A stretch of DNA of 64,000 nucleotides from Auricularia sp. M13 (GCA_037042915.1 JAXOIZ010000013.1:1-64000); one strand, 5' to 3'. Numbered from the stretch's first letter, positions 12,039 through 23,015 are shown. The notes: generated from the sequence alone by a model not told the origin. Made by a program: numbers and translations.

Positions 12039-13426
12039 ATGGCGACGCATTCGATTACCAGCGGCAGGCATTCAGATACGACTCTGAAACTAGACTCGGA
12101 CACTCTGTCCATGGTCTTATGCCTTGGCTTGCATTGCAACAGCGCTGTCCTCTTCGTTTGTAAACGTTGGACAGCACTGCTCTATAGTCTGAAACGGCTC
12201 TGGACGGCTATCGACACGCCATCTAAAATGAACTTCCTGGAGCGCTCTTATCCTCTGCTCGTGGAATTTACGTCTGTCATACTTGGCTCACAGAAGTCAG
12301 CCTGGGCATCATCGACCAACGTTCATCTCTGGGAATGTATTCTCCGCCAGAGACACAGGGTGAAGCGGCTCGAGATGGAGTGGGACATCTCAAGGCCTGA
12401 ACAAGTGCTCCTTTATGCGCCTGGAGGCCTGCTCCCGGATCAGCTGGAGCATCTCGCTGTCTCCATTGCACCCTTCCGACGTGATATGCCAGATTGGACT
12501 TCGCCGCATGGTCTCAGGTCACTGTGTCTTGACTCAATGATCCTCATTTCACTCAACATAATCAATCCGATCCGCCTAACGTCACTCCGGCTTCACGTTA
12601 ACTTGGAAAGGTTGACCATTGCCGACCTCCTCGAACGTATATCTCTGTGTCGGCAGTTACATGATCTCAAGCTATATGTGAGGGGATTCTGGGAGAATCA
12701 TGGCCCCCTCCGTTGGCCCCAGCCATTAGCTCCCTTCGGGTCGTCGTTCTGACCATCGTCCACCTTGACATCCTTCCCCCCATCTTGAGGCTCATCCCAT
12801 CCAGCCTCCACAAGCTCAGGGTGTCAGTCAGGGATAAAATCGATGAAGAGTCAATACAGGGGCTCTTCGATGCCGTTTGTGCTAGAATCCACACTTTCCA
12901 GGGCGATCTCCACGTCAGCCTCGCGTGCACCTGGGGTAAAAGGGCAACAGAGACTCTAACCTTTGGGGGAACACCCTCCTTCACCTACGAACTCTCGTGG
13001 TACAGATTTCTGAACCGCACCCGTGACAGGATGTTGGGCCTGTTCAAGACCCTCATCGCTAAGAGCATCTTGCTCGACATCCAGCTCCATTATATGGAGG
13101 ACCCGAAACTCTGCAACGAGGCAGGAGCCTTGGTCATGTCGGACGTAACCCATCTCGTGATCACTCTTCCGGACCATGACGAGGGTGGGCTGGAGGAAGC
13201 TGTTTCCCGTATCATGGACGCATCCCGCCCCCTGAATGTCCAATTTCCGGCATTGGAAGGAATATCGATTCTTCCAGGTGAAACATATGGCATAACTTGT
13301 CCGGATGAGCCATCGGAGACAGCCTGGCCGGAACCTAGGCTTCTGGAATTTGATGATTCCATTCGGCTCTTCATTGAGTCCGCAGTCTGTGACATTGTGG
13401 GAAGAAAAGTACCCGTCACATTCTGA
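12039..13426 (+). CDS. F-box-like/LRR protein gene with one frame break
   Basis: The ATG at 12039 sits in a good context (CTACCATGG). Residues ~17-60 look like an F-box-like domain (LDSDTLSMVLCLGL..., then VCKRWTALLYS), followed by leucine-rich text (LTSLRLHVNLERL, LHDLKLY, SLRVVVLTIVHL), as in the large basidiomycete families of F-box proteins, which usually recruit substrates to SCF ubiquitin ligases. The first frame runs to 12752. Homologous-looking LRR coding then continues in another frame from about 12700 to the stop at 13426. The switch lies near the C5/C4 runs at 12704-12720. No intron with acceptable sites restores the frame cleanly, so I prefer a 1-nt indel, either genuine or an assembly error. 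Total would be ~460 aa, a normal size for the family. The F-box identification is by pattern only. Confidence 0.6.
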
Positions 13427-13912
13427 GAGCTGATTGACGTATGGGACTGCTTTTCAAATGACCATTTTCCTCTTGTAGAAGCTGCTAGACCCCGTCCCCC
13501 TCCATCATGTAAAGCCTGTCTGAAAATCCAAAAGGGCTGTTTAATCCTTGTCTTGTAGAATTCGATATACCCCCCTCCCCCCTCCACAATGCACCACCTC
13601 ATCATTACCATTTAAATTCAGTGCCTGTGAAAAAAGATCAAATCCTCGTTTGACAAGTTCAAGCTCTATGTGAGAGACCATATCTCATCCCGCAGTTTTC
13701 CGCAGTCACAATGCATGTAAAGCCTTGCATTTGATAATTAATTAGTTTTAGATGCTCCCCATAAATTTTCCCTTATCTCAGCCTTCATTTTCTTGATTCT
13801 GTATCTAACATTTCTCCAAATGAACAATATCTATTTAGGGCCTAGACATGCACCCTCCCTGCATCTCCGGAAAGCCTCAAAGGCTGCCACACCTCAATAC
13901 CTCGTTATAAAA
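13427..13912. other. Intergenic, convergent gene ends
   Basis: Space between the F-box gene (+) and the primase gene (-). Mostly AT-rich; no gene seen. Confidence 0.5.
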
Positions 13913-15367
13913 TTAAAGAATAGCCGTTGGCGGCTGTGGACCTTCAGTGGGCAAGAGATAAAAATAACAAAAAAAAAAAAAACCTTTGCGATTAGAAATT
14001 CCGTCATGCATGACTTCGTTCGCATGCCTGTCCATAAATTCAACATACGGCTTAAGGCTAGTCATTCTCCAATCTAAAATATGTAGTCAGCGGCAGTCGG
14101 AAAGCAAAGTCCAGGACTGTACGGACCAGGACGCACGATGCCCGCGGCATCAAGCTCATCAAGCTCCCGCAACAGCTTGCTGATCGTGGGAACAGCCTCT
14201 GGGTTGAAGTCGTCCACCTGTGCGGGGTCTATCGGCACGCACACACGGCCTGTTCCAGGGTGTACACAGAAGGGTGCTTTGAGCAGATGGCTTCGGCGCT
14301 TAGAGACCTCAATATCGAGCCTCGGGTACATATACTGCAGGATGATGTCCTCCAGTGAGTCTACCAGCTGTTGACGCTCAGGCCCGGCTTCCCGGTTGGC
14401 GACCTGTCTGAGAACATCCGTCCACTTCGTCCTCGAGCTACGGCAGGGAGACGACACCCACTCCTGGCTTAGGGTGGAGCTAATCTCAGTGTGGTTAAGG
14501 AGTCTGAGGAGCCTTTGCCACTGCTCCACCGTTTTGAAACAATCTTGGTCAACGAGGATGAGCTGGTCAAAGCTCCATCGGTACACGGGGTCATCCGACT
14601 TCGGGTTTAACAGTCGAGAAGCAGAGCTGCAGTGATACATTCATCAGTGACAGCAATATAAAGGTTGGCACTCACGAAATGGCGGGATGCAGAACGTTCT
14701 GCTTCGATTGCCGTACATCGAGCTTTTGAGCCATATCCTTGGACCACTTGAGAACATCCAGCCATTCCATAAGCACGCGGCGCTGCTCGTCCGTGAGATT
14801 CATTGCCTCCAGGTCCGATACCCAGCAATGAATGCCCCGTCGCCCAGAGTACACCCAGATGATGTGCCGGTAACCGAATTGGTTTCGGAGAGCATTGTCG
14901 AGGACCCGGACAGCTGCGGCTATGAAGCCCCAGCAATGGCCACAGATATTTTTGCCGACGCAGCAAGTACGGACGTTGTCATAATCCGTCATATCGATGT
15001 CTAGAACAAGCTCTCGCTGGTGCGGCTGGAAGGCATCCTTGCGCAGCAATCTCTTATCCATGGGTCGAGCGTTATAGATGGCGCCGATTTCGAACCGGGT
15101 GGGGTTCAGGCGGCAGATGTTCGACTTGAATTCTGCCAACGTATTGAACGAGTTGTATCGAAGGTATATGTCTCCATGAATTGTTGCTGAAAATTCACGG
15201 TGCGTGAATAATCGGCCAGGTGCCTGCTGCTGGTTGAGCCAGTGGAATATGGACCTGAATGGGTACAGGTATTTGTAGAACCGAAGCATGGACGATGGAT
15301 CACAGCCACTAGAAGTCATCAGAGATCATAAAATTCAAAAATTTCAAACTGACTTCTCGGACGACAT
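13913..15367 (-). CDS. PRI1: DNA primase small (catalytic) subunit
   Basis: This is the eukaryotic primase catalytic subunit (p48), which makes RNA primers as part of DNA polymerase alpha-primase in the nucleus. Visible hallmarks are LYPFRSIFHWLN, FTHREFSATIHGDIYLRYNSF, the catalytic DIDMTDYD, a zinc motif CC-x5-ICGHCW, the basic SGRRGIHCWV, and FCVHPGTGRVCVPIDP. I read four exons: 15354-15367 (MSSE), 14676-15308, 14127-14626 and 13913-14073. Introns are 45, 49 and 53 nt; donors are GTCAGT, GTGAGT and GTCCGT. All phases agree and the total is 1,308 nt (435 aa). Exon 4 restores the family C-terminus (MTSLKPYVEFMDRH), absent if exon 3 is read on to the st stop at 14074. The last ~25 residues run through a T14 tract (13969-13982) and are doubtful. 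Two donors are non-consensus. Not obviously a pseudogene. Confidence 0.9.
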
Positions 15368-15518
15368 CGTAGCGAGGAGGGAAGACGCGGTGGCCGGAGC
15401 CGATCGGAGTTGACGGCGGAGCTGACACGATAAAACCCCGCCCGAAGTGGAAGTATATATACTTTTAATGGAGGACATTTTGGGAATTTGGAGACTTTAA
15501 AATGGGGAACATGGAAAG

Positions 15519-15790
15519 AGAAATTCCGAACAAGGAAGTCAATCTATATCTTATACAATACTGACTACGCCGGCAAGCGAGGAACATTTAAACCCCGCTG
15601 GTCTGCTCGCGAGCAGATCGTCGGGGTTTCAAACCGTGCCCAGGGGTGACCCTCTGGTAATTATGCTGTAACAGTTCCATGCGGATTTGATATATATATT
15701 GATTTAATCCGTAAGATTTCGACACTCTCATTTTGATTAGCCTCAAAAACCCTGTACTGAATTACCGAGATTTGTGCGGTCACCAAGCGG
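15519..15790. repeat. Dispersed element E1, copy 1
   Basis: About 250 bp matches 23016-23240. Shared blocks in order are GAAATTCCGAACAAG, CAATACTGACT, a hairpin (15589-15629), AATTATGCTGTAACAGTT, CATGCGG, and CTGTACTGAATTACC at the end. The central palindrome TCTGCTCGCGAGCAGA is perfect. No coding capacity. Possibly a MITE or solo LTR; ends not defined. Confidence 0.75.
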
Positions 15791-15859
15791 TCACAGTAGA
15801 AATCTCAGAATCACTGATCCTGGAAGTGCATTATACCTTACCTGCTGAGGAATTATTGT

Positions 15860-16150
15860 CCATTCTCTATAAATGGGAATTAATCATCATCCACAACGAG
15901 AAGACAAGACATGGAGAACGGCCTAGGACAGCAGAGGTGGGCAGAGACGGTTTAAGCTTCAAAGTCCGACGATTTGCCCACCTGCAGATCGTCTGAGTTC
16001 GAAATGGTTCCAAAGCCGACTGTGTTCCAGGTACCAAACCCAGGAGTTGGAATTCCTCAGAGATTGAAATATTATAAAATAAATGTAGATTATGGATGAT
16101 AAATAATAAAAAATAAAAGCCCGATATCGCTGTGAAGTGTTTAGTCTGTG
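15860..16150. repeat. Dispersed element E2, copy 1
   Basis: Matches 26365-26590 through the blocks GACAGCAGAGGTGG, TTTAAGCTTCAAAGTCCGAC, CAGATCGTC, GAAATGGTTCCAAAG, AACCCAGGA and AGCCCGATATC, with an A/T-rich tail. It shares the hairpin core with family E1 although the flanks differ. Non-coding. Confidence 0.75.
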
Positions 16151-16583
16151 GCAGGTTGCGGTGTCCTGAGAAACGTGGACATCGGAGCCATTGCGCCGTC
16201 TTGTGTTCGGCACAGGGAGAGGCAACCATCATCCTGTTGCCAATGCGCTGTCAAACGTCTGGACCCACATAAACGGCCCCCATGTTCGAACCCTCAGGCT
16301 CAGTTGGGCCCTTCGAGCGGTTCTGCTGGATCGGAGCATCATCGCACCAAGCGTTTCGAAGATCTACCTGGTTGTCGGGGAACGAGACACTGGTACCCGG
16401 CAAGGGTACGAGGTGTATGATGCGATCCATAGGTCTGAGACGATGGGAATCCCAAGCTTCCCGAGTCTCACGGTGCTTCGGATCGAGAGCTCAACGGACG
16501 AAACGGGCGGTTTCATTCGCAGGATCGTTCCAACCGCGTCCGTAGAGCTGCTTGCTGCCAATCTGCGCGGCGTCAGGGTCTAG
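16151..16583 (+). pseudogene. F-box/LRR-like gene fragment
   Basis: The frame ending at 16583 reads VWTHINGPHVRTLRLSW... and FPSLTVLRIES, resembling the C-terminal LRR part of basidiomycete F-box-like proteins. There is no ATG or F-box upstream, and the sequence abuts the E2 repeat. Best read as a truncated remnant; the match is by pattern only. Confidence 0.4.
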
Positions 16584-17046
16584 TTGTTCGGTGTGGAGGT
16601 TCAGTAACGGCCGGAACATGGTGGCCACTAACCACGATCTAGAATAGCTATTTTCCCCGTGCACTAGCCCTCATAGCCTGTTCAGTAGTCCAAAACAGAG
16701 TACAAATCAATGCATGTCCCAGTTGCCATCTTCCACACAGTATGAAGATTTATTCAGGGGATATTATATTTTGAGAATGCAGCAAGCTGTAGTGGAAGAC
16801 TTGCACTGTAAACACTAGCACTATAAGCACACTAGCAGGGAAATCATCTGATAAAAGCATGTATCACAACTTTACTGTTTTGGTTAGGGTCACTGCTAAC
16901 TAGCTACATATGAGGAACTTGAACTCGTCTGCTGGCTCTACGACGACTTTTGGGCGCGCCGGTCTGGGCGTGCTTAGCGCGGCTGAGGGCCACCGGACCA
17001 TGATTTGATCGCCGACAATCTCCGCCGCCTGCTCTGTCTTCCACAA
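16584..17046. other. Intergenic
   Basis: AT-rich, no supported gene. A minus-strand ORF at 16900-17232 overlaps the start of the nuclease gene in antisense and is considered a shadow. Confidence 0.5.
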
Positions 17047-18546
17047 ATGCCCATGCAGGCTCAAGAAAACGATACAGAGGTATATTACCTCTTGCACAAG
17101 ATTGCTTATAAGACCTTTGTCCCAACACCCGAGCTGCATCCCGTCAAGGATGCCATCCACCGCTATCTGCGGGATTTGCTCCCCAACGGTGCCACAATAT
17201 CCAAAGGCGACGATGCTGTGCTTCATAAACACCCACTCTGGTCTTCCAGCTCGGGAGGTATTGTGCTATACGAGGGTGCGTGTCTTTCAGAGCACCTTGC
17301 CACCCACATGGGCATGACAAGTTACCCGGGCAGGTGTTCGCGGGGACGGTGTTCTGCGAACTTTTGTCAGACGTGACCAAATCCTGGCCATTGTCTCGGC
17401 TGCAGAAGAAAATTTCGACGGCGATGAAGAGCTTCCAGCTTTAAAGCCTCATCCTGAAGTGGAAGCCTACACTGTTGGCACAGGAGCGGACAAGATCATC
17501 CAGGCGCCCATCGTCTGCCGTGTTTATTGCACCTTGGAGGAGCTATACAAGATGAAGACCGTATGTACCACAATTATCAATGGCTCGACTTATTTCTCAG
17601 TAGAAGGTAGAAACAGCGTCGTCAGACACCGTTCGGTCCTGAATCCGCAGCACTGTCAAATTGCCCACGTCCTCCCCCATCAGCGCCGTCTCGCACACGG
17701 CTGACCGTGAATGATGGCATCGAAAAATCTGAGAAGATGTATGCAGAGGCGCTGCGCTGCTACCAGTCACATCGAGGGACGTGGATTGCACTCGACATCG
17801 AGGTCTCGATAAGAGATAAAGACAAAATTACGGAAATTGGAGTGGCTTTTTCCTCTCCCCCCATCCATGAAGATCCAAACTGCCACCACTTCATCATCTC
17901 GGAGAACACTGGTTGGCGCGATGTGCCCAAGGGCCACACGTCCATCCTCCTCCTTTGCCTATGGCGAGTCGGAGGTTGTATCCTTGGAAATAGCCAAAGG
18001 CCGCGTATCGGAGATCATTGGAAATGCCCGCTCTTGCGGGCCCGTTTTCATTTGCTGTCACGACCAAACTATGGAGATGAGGTGTGTTCAATCTCATATG
18101 TTCAAAGCATGTTATACTCATTTCCTTCACTTTCTGCACTCGAACGAGCAGATACCTCAGGAATAAAGAAAAAGTCCTCCCAGATCCCTCTCATCTCACT
18201 ATAGAACAGAATCCTCTTCTCACTCCAGGGTTAGTCGCATATTTCGACACACAGTACCTCTTTTGCGGAAGGTATCACCAGAATTCCCCTGTCAATAACC
18301 GGATCGGCATGCGGGACATGCTTTCCTTCTTGGATCTTGCCTCGGGGTTCACATGTTTGCACAACGCTGGGAATGACGCTAAGGTCCGCACCTCATGCTT
18401 TCCCATATATTGATATCAGGGACCCTGACTCGGATTTCATGGGTTTCAGTGGACTTTGGCCGCTGTTCGAGAGCTTCTGGAGACGAAAATGTCCTAGCAC
18501 AAGATTAGTCTTGTATCCATGTTATAATTTATTTGAGAAGATGTAA
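17047..18546 (+). pseudogene. Gfd2/YDR514C-like DEDDh nuclease gene with one frame break
   Basis: The C-terminal half has the marks of the fungal Gfd2/YDR514C-like RNase H-fold exonuclease family: LDIE with KITEIGVAF (motif I), FAYGESEVVSL, GPVFICCHD, FDTQYLF, and LHNAGNDA (motif III with the His/Asp pair). The coding path from ATG 17047 uses introns at about 17275-17333 (GTGCGT...GGCAG), 17561-17607 (GTATGT...GGTAG), 18082-18151 (GTGTGT...GAGCAG) and probably one near 18382-18419. All but one join keep frame. Around 17940-17950 (tcctcctcc) the frame must shift by one base between HHFIISENTGWRDVPKG and SSFAYGES. The N-terminal ~200 residues are unrecognised. It is either a recently inactivated gene or an assembly indel. 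The last exon is unclear. Confidence 0.62.
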
Positions 18547-19796
18547 TCCGTTAAAATCTTCGAAGTTTCCGGAGATGGAGATACGAACCAGCTCACAGGA
18601 AAGGTGGGGTGGAGACAGGGCTTGGGACGTTTCGGTTTCGGAGCTGTCTACAGTCTCCCATCAATTGTTGTAATACCTAAGACTTCATTTCATCTACGGC
18701 ATTTTATTGAGTTGCAAAGGGTCTCAAAACAGAAGGCTCACTTTGGTTCATGTTTTATGCTATAAAAATGATAAGATAGTGAACGGTGCAATGGTCGGCC
18801 CCTGACCCGCTTGATATCTTGGAACAGGTGGAACGTGGCCGCTTCGTCTGCAAGTTCTTTTTTTTTTGCAGTGGGAGACGGAGAGCACAGACCAGTGGAT
18901 GGACATGCTGCTTTATTAAGCATTCCTGATTGATATCCATGCCTCTTACAGTGGTGCTGCTCATTCTTGAATTCTACCTATATAGAGTTTGGACTATTCA
19001 ACCATAATGCATATTACCTTAACATGATTGTGGTCAATCAATATGGGTAATTTTTATCGAATGTGTTTTTAATCATCACCGGGAGGTGAGAGCTGAGGTT
19101 CTGAAAAAAGAAAAATACACGTCCAAGCTCAGAAGACAAGAAATGCACAAAACTTTCATGATGACTTCTATCAAATGGATCGCCACATTTACAGGGCACA
19201 ATTCAAAGATCACAGAGGACGACATACGGATTCAGGGATCTGAGCGGAGGCAGGACCTGCTAGACCTAGGATTTAGTGGCCTTGCTCTTGCCAACTCCAC
19301 CCCGTTTGGAAGCATTCTTTGCCTTCTGACGGTTCCTCCCATCCCCCACGGCCCCGGCCGGAAAGTGCTTGACCTTTCCGACCCACGACGGACCAGAGGG
19401 TAATGCATCCTCGTCCGGTATCCCGTCCCGAGTTGCGCGGAGATTGGGCTGGAGAAGGTCGAAAGGCGCAAACGATGGCCCTCCTTGCTATATCATCATT
19501 TGAGCACCCAATGAATCTGACCTGGCAGTCTCAGATATATACGTACCCTCATCACCCTTGCAACCCCCTAAATCATCCTGTGAGCACGACATTTCGGGTT
19601 TGGCAGAGTCGGGTATAAAAAGACTTACAGGATTGTTCCCCGGACACATACTGAAGCTGTCCGGCATCCCGTCCCAGAGCAGTGTGCCGGGCTGTGATTT
19701 TCAAGTAAGTTTTCAGATCCGAATACTGTTCATAAAGTTGATACAGACAGTATCTTCAGGCATCACCTGGAACCTACCGATGAGAGCCTTCATCTT
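18547..19796. other. Intergenic, AT-rich
   Basis: No convincing gene. A plus ORF at 19086-19403 (105 aa, from GTG) has no recognisable motif. A T10 tract lies at about 18857. Confidence 0.5.
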
Positions 19797-20321
19797 CTAA
19801 ATATAAAATGAGAAGGGATGCCCTGAATACAGCATGGAATATACCTGTCCGAACTCTGATGCAACCAGCTGCTCATAACCATTTTCGGACACAGGCGGGG
19901 GAGGAACTGGAGCAGGGTAGATATCGGCCTCCTCGACCCGATGATCTGTTGCGTTTACACTGCTGTCCCCGATCTGCTTCAGCAGATTCTTTGCCTTGCG
20001 GTCGACCGTCAATTCAGCGATTAGGCCTAACGGTTTGCCTGGGTGACCCAGTGAGAGATACAGGTCGAGGGAACGGGTGTCGTGGACCAGCATAATGCTG
20101 TCATTGATGTGCTGGTGGATGAACATCGCCATGTTGTTGAAGTCAAAGAGGTCGTCCGTCTTGGTTTGCTCCTGATACCATGTTTCCAGGGCATCTGCAG
20201 CCAGCTTGTATCCTCGGACACTAATGTTCCGAAGGGACGTCGGGAATACCACGGGGCTGGACACCACCTTCTCGTCCAGAGCCATCGCTGCAGTGGCCAG
20301 GTTCTCGAAGCTGGAGTTCAT
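19797..20321 (-). CDS. Hypothetical protein, 174 aa
   Basis: Open frame from an ATG at 20321 (MNSSFENLATAAMALDEKV...) with balanced composition and a proline cluster (PAPVPPPPVSENG) near residue 140. No signal peptide, membrane segment or known motif is visible. The last residues (GQVYSMLYSGHPFSFYI) may be intronic: a GTATAT donor after EFGQ and a TTTAG acceptor at about 19797 would join to a further exon beginning KMKALIGRF. A (GGTA)n tract lies just upstream. Function unknown; the gene call rests on ORF length and composition only. Confidence 0.45.
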   Translation of the reverse strand: MNSSFENLATAAMALDEKVVSSPVVFPTSLRNISVRGYKLAADALETWYQEQTKTDDLFDFNNMAMFIHQHINDSIMLVHDTRSLDLYLSLGHPGKPLGLIAELTVDRKAKNLLKQIGDSSVNATDHRVEEADIYPAPVPPPPVSENGYEQLVASEFGQVYSMLYSGHPFSFYI

Positions 20322-20328
20322 GGTTGAG

Positions 20329-20343
20329 GTAGGTAGGTAGGTG
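20329..20343. repeat. (GGTA)n microsatellite
   Basis: Four GGTA units directly upstream of the 174-aa ORF; a second GGTA tract is at 29814-29840. Confidence 0.8.
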
Positions 20344-20664
20344 TATTTGAACTCAGTCAGCTCCGCTCAAATTGTTATGGCTGCCGGCCCCAAAATAGAT
20401 TCAGCGAGTAGTACCCTTTTCCATCATTCAAAAATCCAAGATTTATTGGCTATGATGCCGAAGTGCATTTGCCGGAATACAATTATTTTTTGGGTGGCAT
20501 CAAGGATCAGGAATAAGGATTCTTGGTGAAGAGTGTGTTCACATGAGATAAATAGGAAAGATTACATATATACGTCAAGGTCGCGGGAATATCTGGATAT
20601 GCTTAAGAGCCTAGTATTATTTGATAGGCACACACCGGATAAAATACTGTAGAGCTATTAATTA

Positions 20665-20760
20665 TTACCGCGTCACGCGTCGCGGACGTTGCACGGCGCG
20701 GTAATGGAGACGTTTTGTAGTATGCCACGTGCGGCTCATGGTAATAGCGTGTCACGGTGC
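20665..20760. repeat. Dispersed element with TTACCGCG/CGCGGTAA arms, copy 1
   Basis: ATTACCGCGTCACGCGTC ... CGGCGCGGTAATGG is followed by ACGTTTTGTA. The same layout recurs at 24373-24470. The arms TTACCGCG and CGCGGTAA are exact inverse complements about 38 bp apart. Non-coding; ends undefined. Confidence 0.65.
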
Positions 20761-21405
20761 TCGAGCACATGAAATACCCATTATGAACGCCCGGAGCTTC
20801 GCGCCTCTGTGAAGCTCATCCCGTAGACGCCTTTCCTTCATCAATGAAGAATATGCCTCTTCTTTGGAGTCTATGTCAGACCTAAATAAGTTCCACCGCA
20901 AGTACAATGCAGGACTTGGTTAGGCCATTTTCTATGGTAAGTGTTGCATCTGGCCAGGTGTGCTTGTGACCTTGATTGGCAATTTTCACAGACTTGTCCA
21001 ACATTGCCCTGGTCAAAAGCCATCCACATTCAAATAAATTTGGTTCAAAAGCCCCAGCCCAATACAATAAGTCCCGGAGGAAGAACACAGTAATTGAATT
21101 TTACCAGAATATTTAAACCACGGAAAAACAAAGAGATTGTGTTTGTGGGGAGACTACTGTACAGGAGAGGAGAAGGTAAAAAAATTCTACCATGCAGAGC
21201 CGATGACCGTACTGACCATGGGGATCGATCAGCAATTCCAGGTGGGGGTAGGTCATTGGAGTTTATGGACAGCGGGAGTAAGGGCTCAGGGCTCAAGGCT
21301 TAACGTGAAAGGGATGTATTCCTCGGGGCTCATGGTAACCTCCTCTGCGCGTCATGAGATCCCGAAAATAGAGAGATGAAAAGTGATACACAGAATCATA
21401 CCTTC
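20761..21405. other. Intergenic
   Basis: AT-rich DNA without a supported gene. Short ORFs on both strands show no motifs. Confidence 0.5.
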
Positions 21406-21986
21406 TCAGATATTCATGACCGCTTGCCAGACCTCCTCACTAAATTGTTGCAGAGCCCACATGGCACTGTTATATGTCCCCGGGGTTAGGCGGTGCCACG
21501 GGCCGAGAGACATGCTGCGGTCCCGTCCAACCCGACCAGTACGGAAATCGAGCGCGACGCCAGCGAGGATGAATACGGCCAGGTTTGGCGGTCTGCACAT
21601 GTGATCATGCGCTGCAAGTGCATAACGCTTGGCCTGTGCGACTGCGTGGAGGCGGAGATTGAGCCGTCCAGTCCGGGCCTCCCTCTTCATCTCGCCGGCA
21701 ACGATGATGAAGGGGATGGGAAATGCATAGCTGGTAAACCAGATAGCGAAGTCGCAGTATCCACCCATTCCGTCCCGCCACTGCGGGTGCACTCGAAGCC
21801 TGCCCAAACTGGAAAGATCTGGCATAGCATATGGTTCCAGAAGGGGTAAATGTCGGATTCGTACATCGTCCTCGTGCTGGCCGTGTTCATGTAGGCGGCG
21901 ATTACGCCGAGGACGATGTAGAACCGCATGCGCACCACCCAAGGGATGGCGAAGAGACCCTGATGCAAGAGACGGCGGGGGTTCAT
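21406..21986 (-). pseudogene. Possible PD-(D/E)XK nuclease-like gene, frameshifted
   Basis: The C-terminal frame (start of recognisable text near 21810, end 21406) reads VHPQWRDG-x-GGYCDFAI ... PFIIVAGEMKREARTG ... AVAQAKRYALAA. That gives a D followed ~18 residues later by GExK and then a QAxxYA helix. This is the layout of PD-(D/E)XK restriction-like folds found in some fungal proteins. The N-terminal part (MNPRRLLHQGLFAIPWVV...YPFWNHML, from ATG 21986) is in another frame, so one frame change at about 21800-21840 is needed. An ORF further upstream (22310-22570) may be an earlier exon. The fold assignment is tentative. Confidence 0.42.
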
Positions 21987-22309
21987 GGTTGGGCGCTGCT
22001 TTGACTTACGGTTACCTGTCTACTGCTCTTATGTGCACTGGAACGCCGTCTGCCCGGGTGCTATCGAGCTGCATGGCCGTCACCTTTTGTGACCCTTATG
22101 CCCACGATGTTGTCCCGAGAGCAATCTGAATGACAGACGCCGTGCGGGACATATGTGAAGTGAACCCATGCCGACGTGAAACAGCTGTGAATGTCTGGAA
22201 CTCTCAGCAGAAAAACTCCGATACTGCAAATACCACTTGCCCAGCCTCCCAAATAAAAAAGGAAATGAGGAAAAACTGCTACAATGCTTATTTCAATGTT
22301 ATTGTTCAG

Positions 22310-22570
22310 TCAGAGGCACCTGTGACAGGAATGCATATGGAGTATGGGTACGATGGTTAACGAACCTAATTCCCTGTACCATTCCCAATATGTATTAATG
22401 TTGTCCCTGACGGGCGTCAGCACGCAGAGCCCGTGAGCTATCCCCGTCAACACCGTCCACGTCCAGCGCTGCACCATGAAGTCCTTGTAATTACCTTTCT
22501 CTGGAGCTTGAGAATTAGGCGGGGGAGGGGACATTTTAGCTGCGATAGTGAAGCCCGTGAATGAGAGCAT
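22310..22570 (-). CDS. Hypothetical ORF, 86 aa, possible 5' exon
   Basis: Open frame MLSFTGFTIAAKMSPPPPNS... with WTWTVLTGIAHGLCVL. Unrecognised. It lies ~320 bp upstream of the PD-(D/E)XK-like frames on the same strand and could be an early exon, but I could not connect them by convincing splice sites. Confidence 0.2.
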   Translation of the reverse strand: MLSFTGFTIAAKMSPPPPNSQAPEKGNYKDFMVQRWTWTVLTGIAHGLCVLTPVRDNINTYWEWYRELGSLTIVPILHMHSCHRCL

Positions 22571-23015
22571 AAGCGTCTGACTCTTGCCCCGTCAGTCTTT
22601 CCGGATTCTCAGGTTGCCACTTTGGCGGTGAACACGGACATAGCAGATGTAGTCAGGCACTATGAAATGAAGTGTGGAATTATGCTGCTGAGAGTATCCT
22701 GCTCGTATTTGCAGTATCAGAGCATGGAAAGCTGCGATCGTGCCTCAGAATGGGTAACCGCCGAAATCGACCTTAAGAAAATATCTCCGTTATGAGACCT
22801 GACCGCCTTTGCACGCACAGGTAAGTAGACTAGCGCCAGATTGGGGAGCTGTCAATCTGGTTAACAATCGTCTGTTCACTCATGCATATGGACACAGGAG
22901 GACACAAATACGGGCCCAGTAGCCGAGAAGCTTGGGGTTCTAAATCAACAAACATATTGAAAAAGGTTCTGTACATATACACAATGCGAATTGGAGCTTT
23001 TTACGTGAGGATCCT
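22571..23015. other. Intergenic
   Basis: No gene or clear repeat seen. Confidence 0.5.

Noticed and set aside
14074-14126. Resemblance of AAGIVRPGPYSPG at the end of the primase exon 3 frame to Ty3/gypsy reverse transcriptase
   Set aside because: The segment is better explained as intron read-through; the next exon restores the primase C-terminus in phase.
15589-15629. tRNA-like interpretation of the CAGATCGTCGGAGTTTGAAA hairpins
   Set aside because: The B-box-like GTTTCAAACTCC lies within the stem, no acceptor, D or anticodon arms can be drawn, and the copies differ in flanks.
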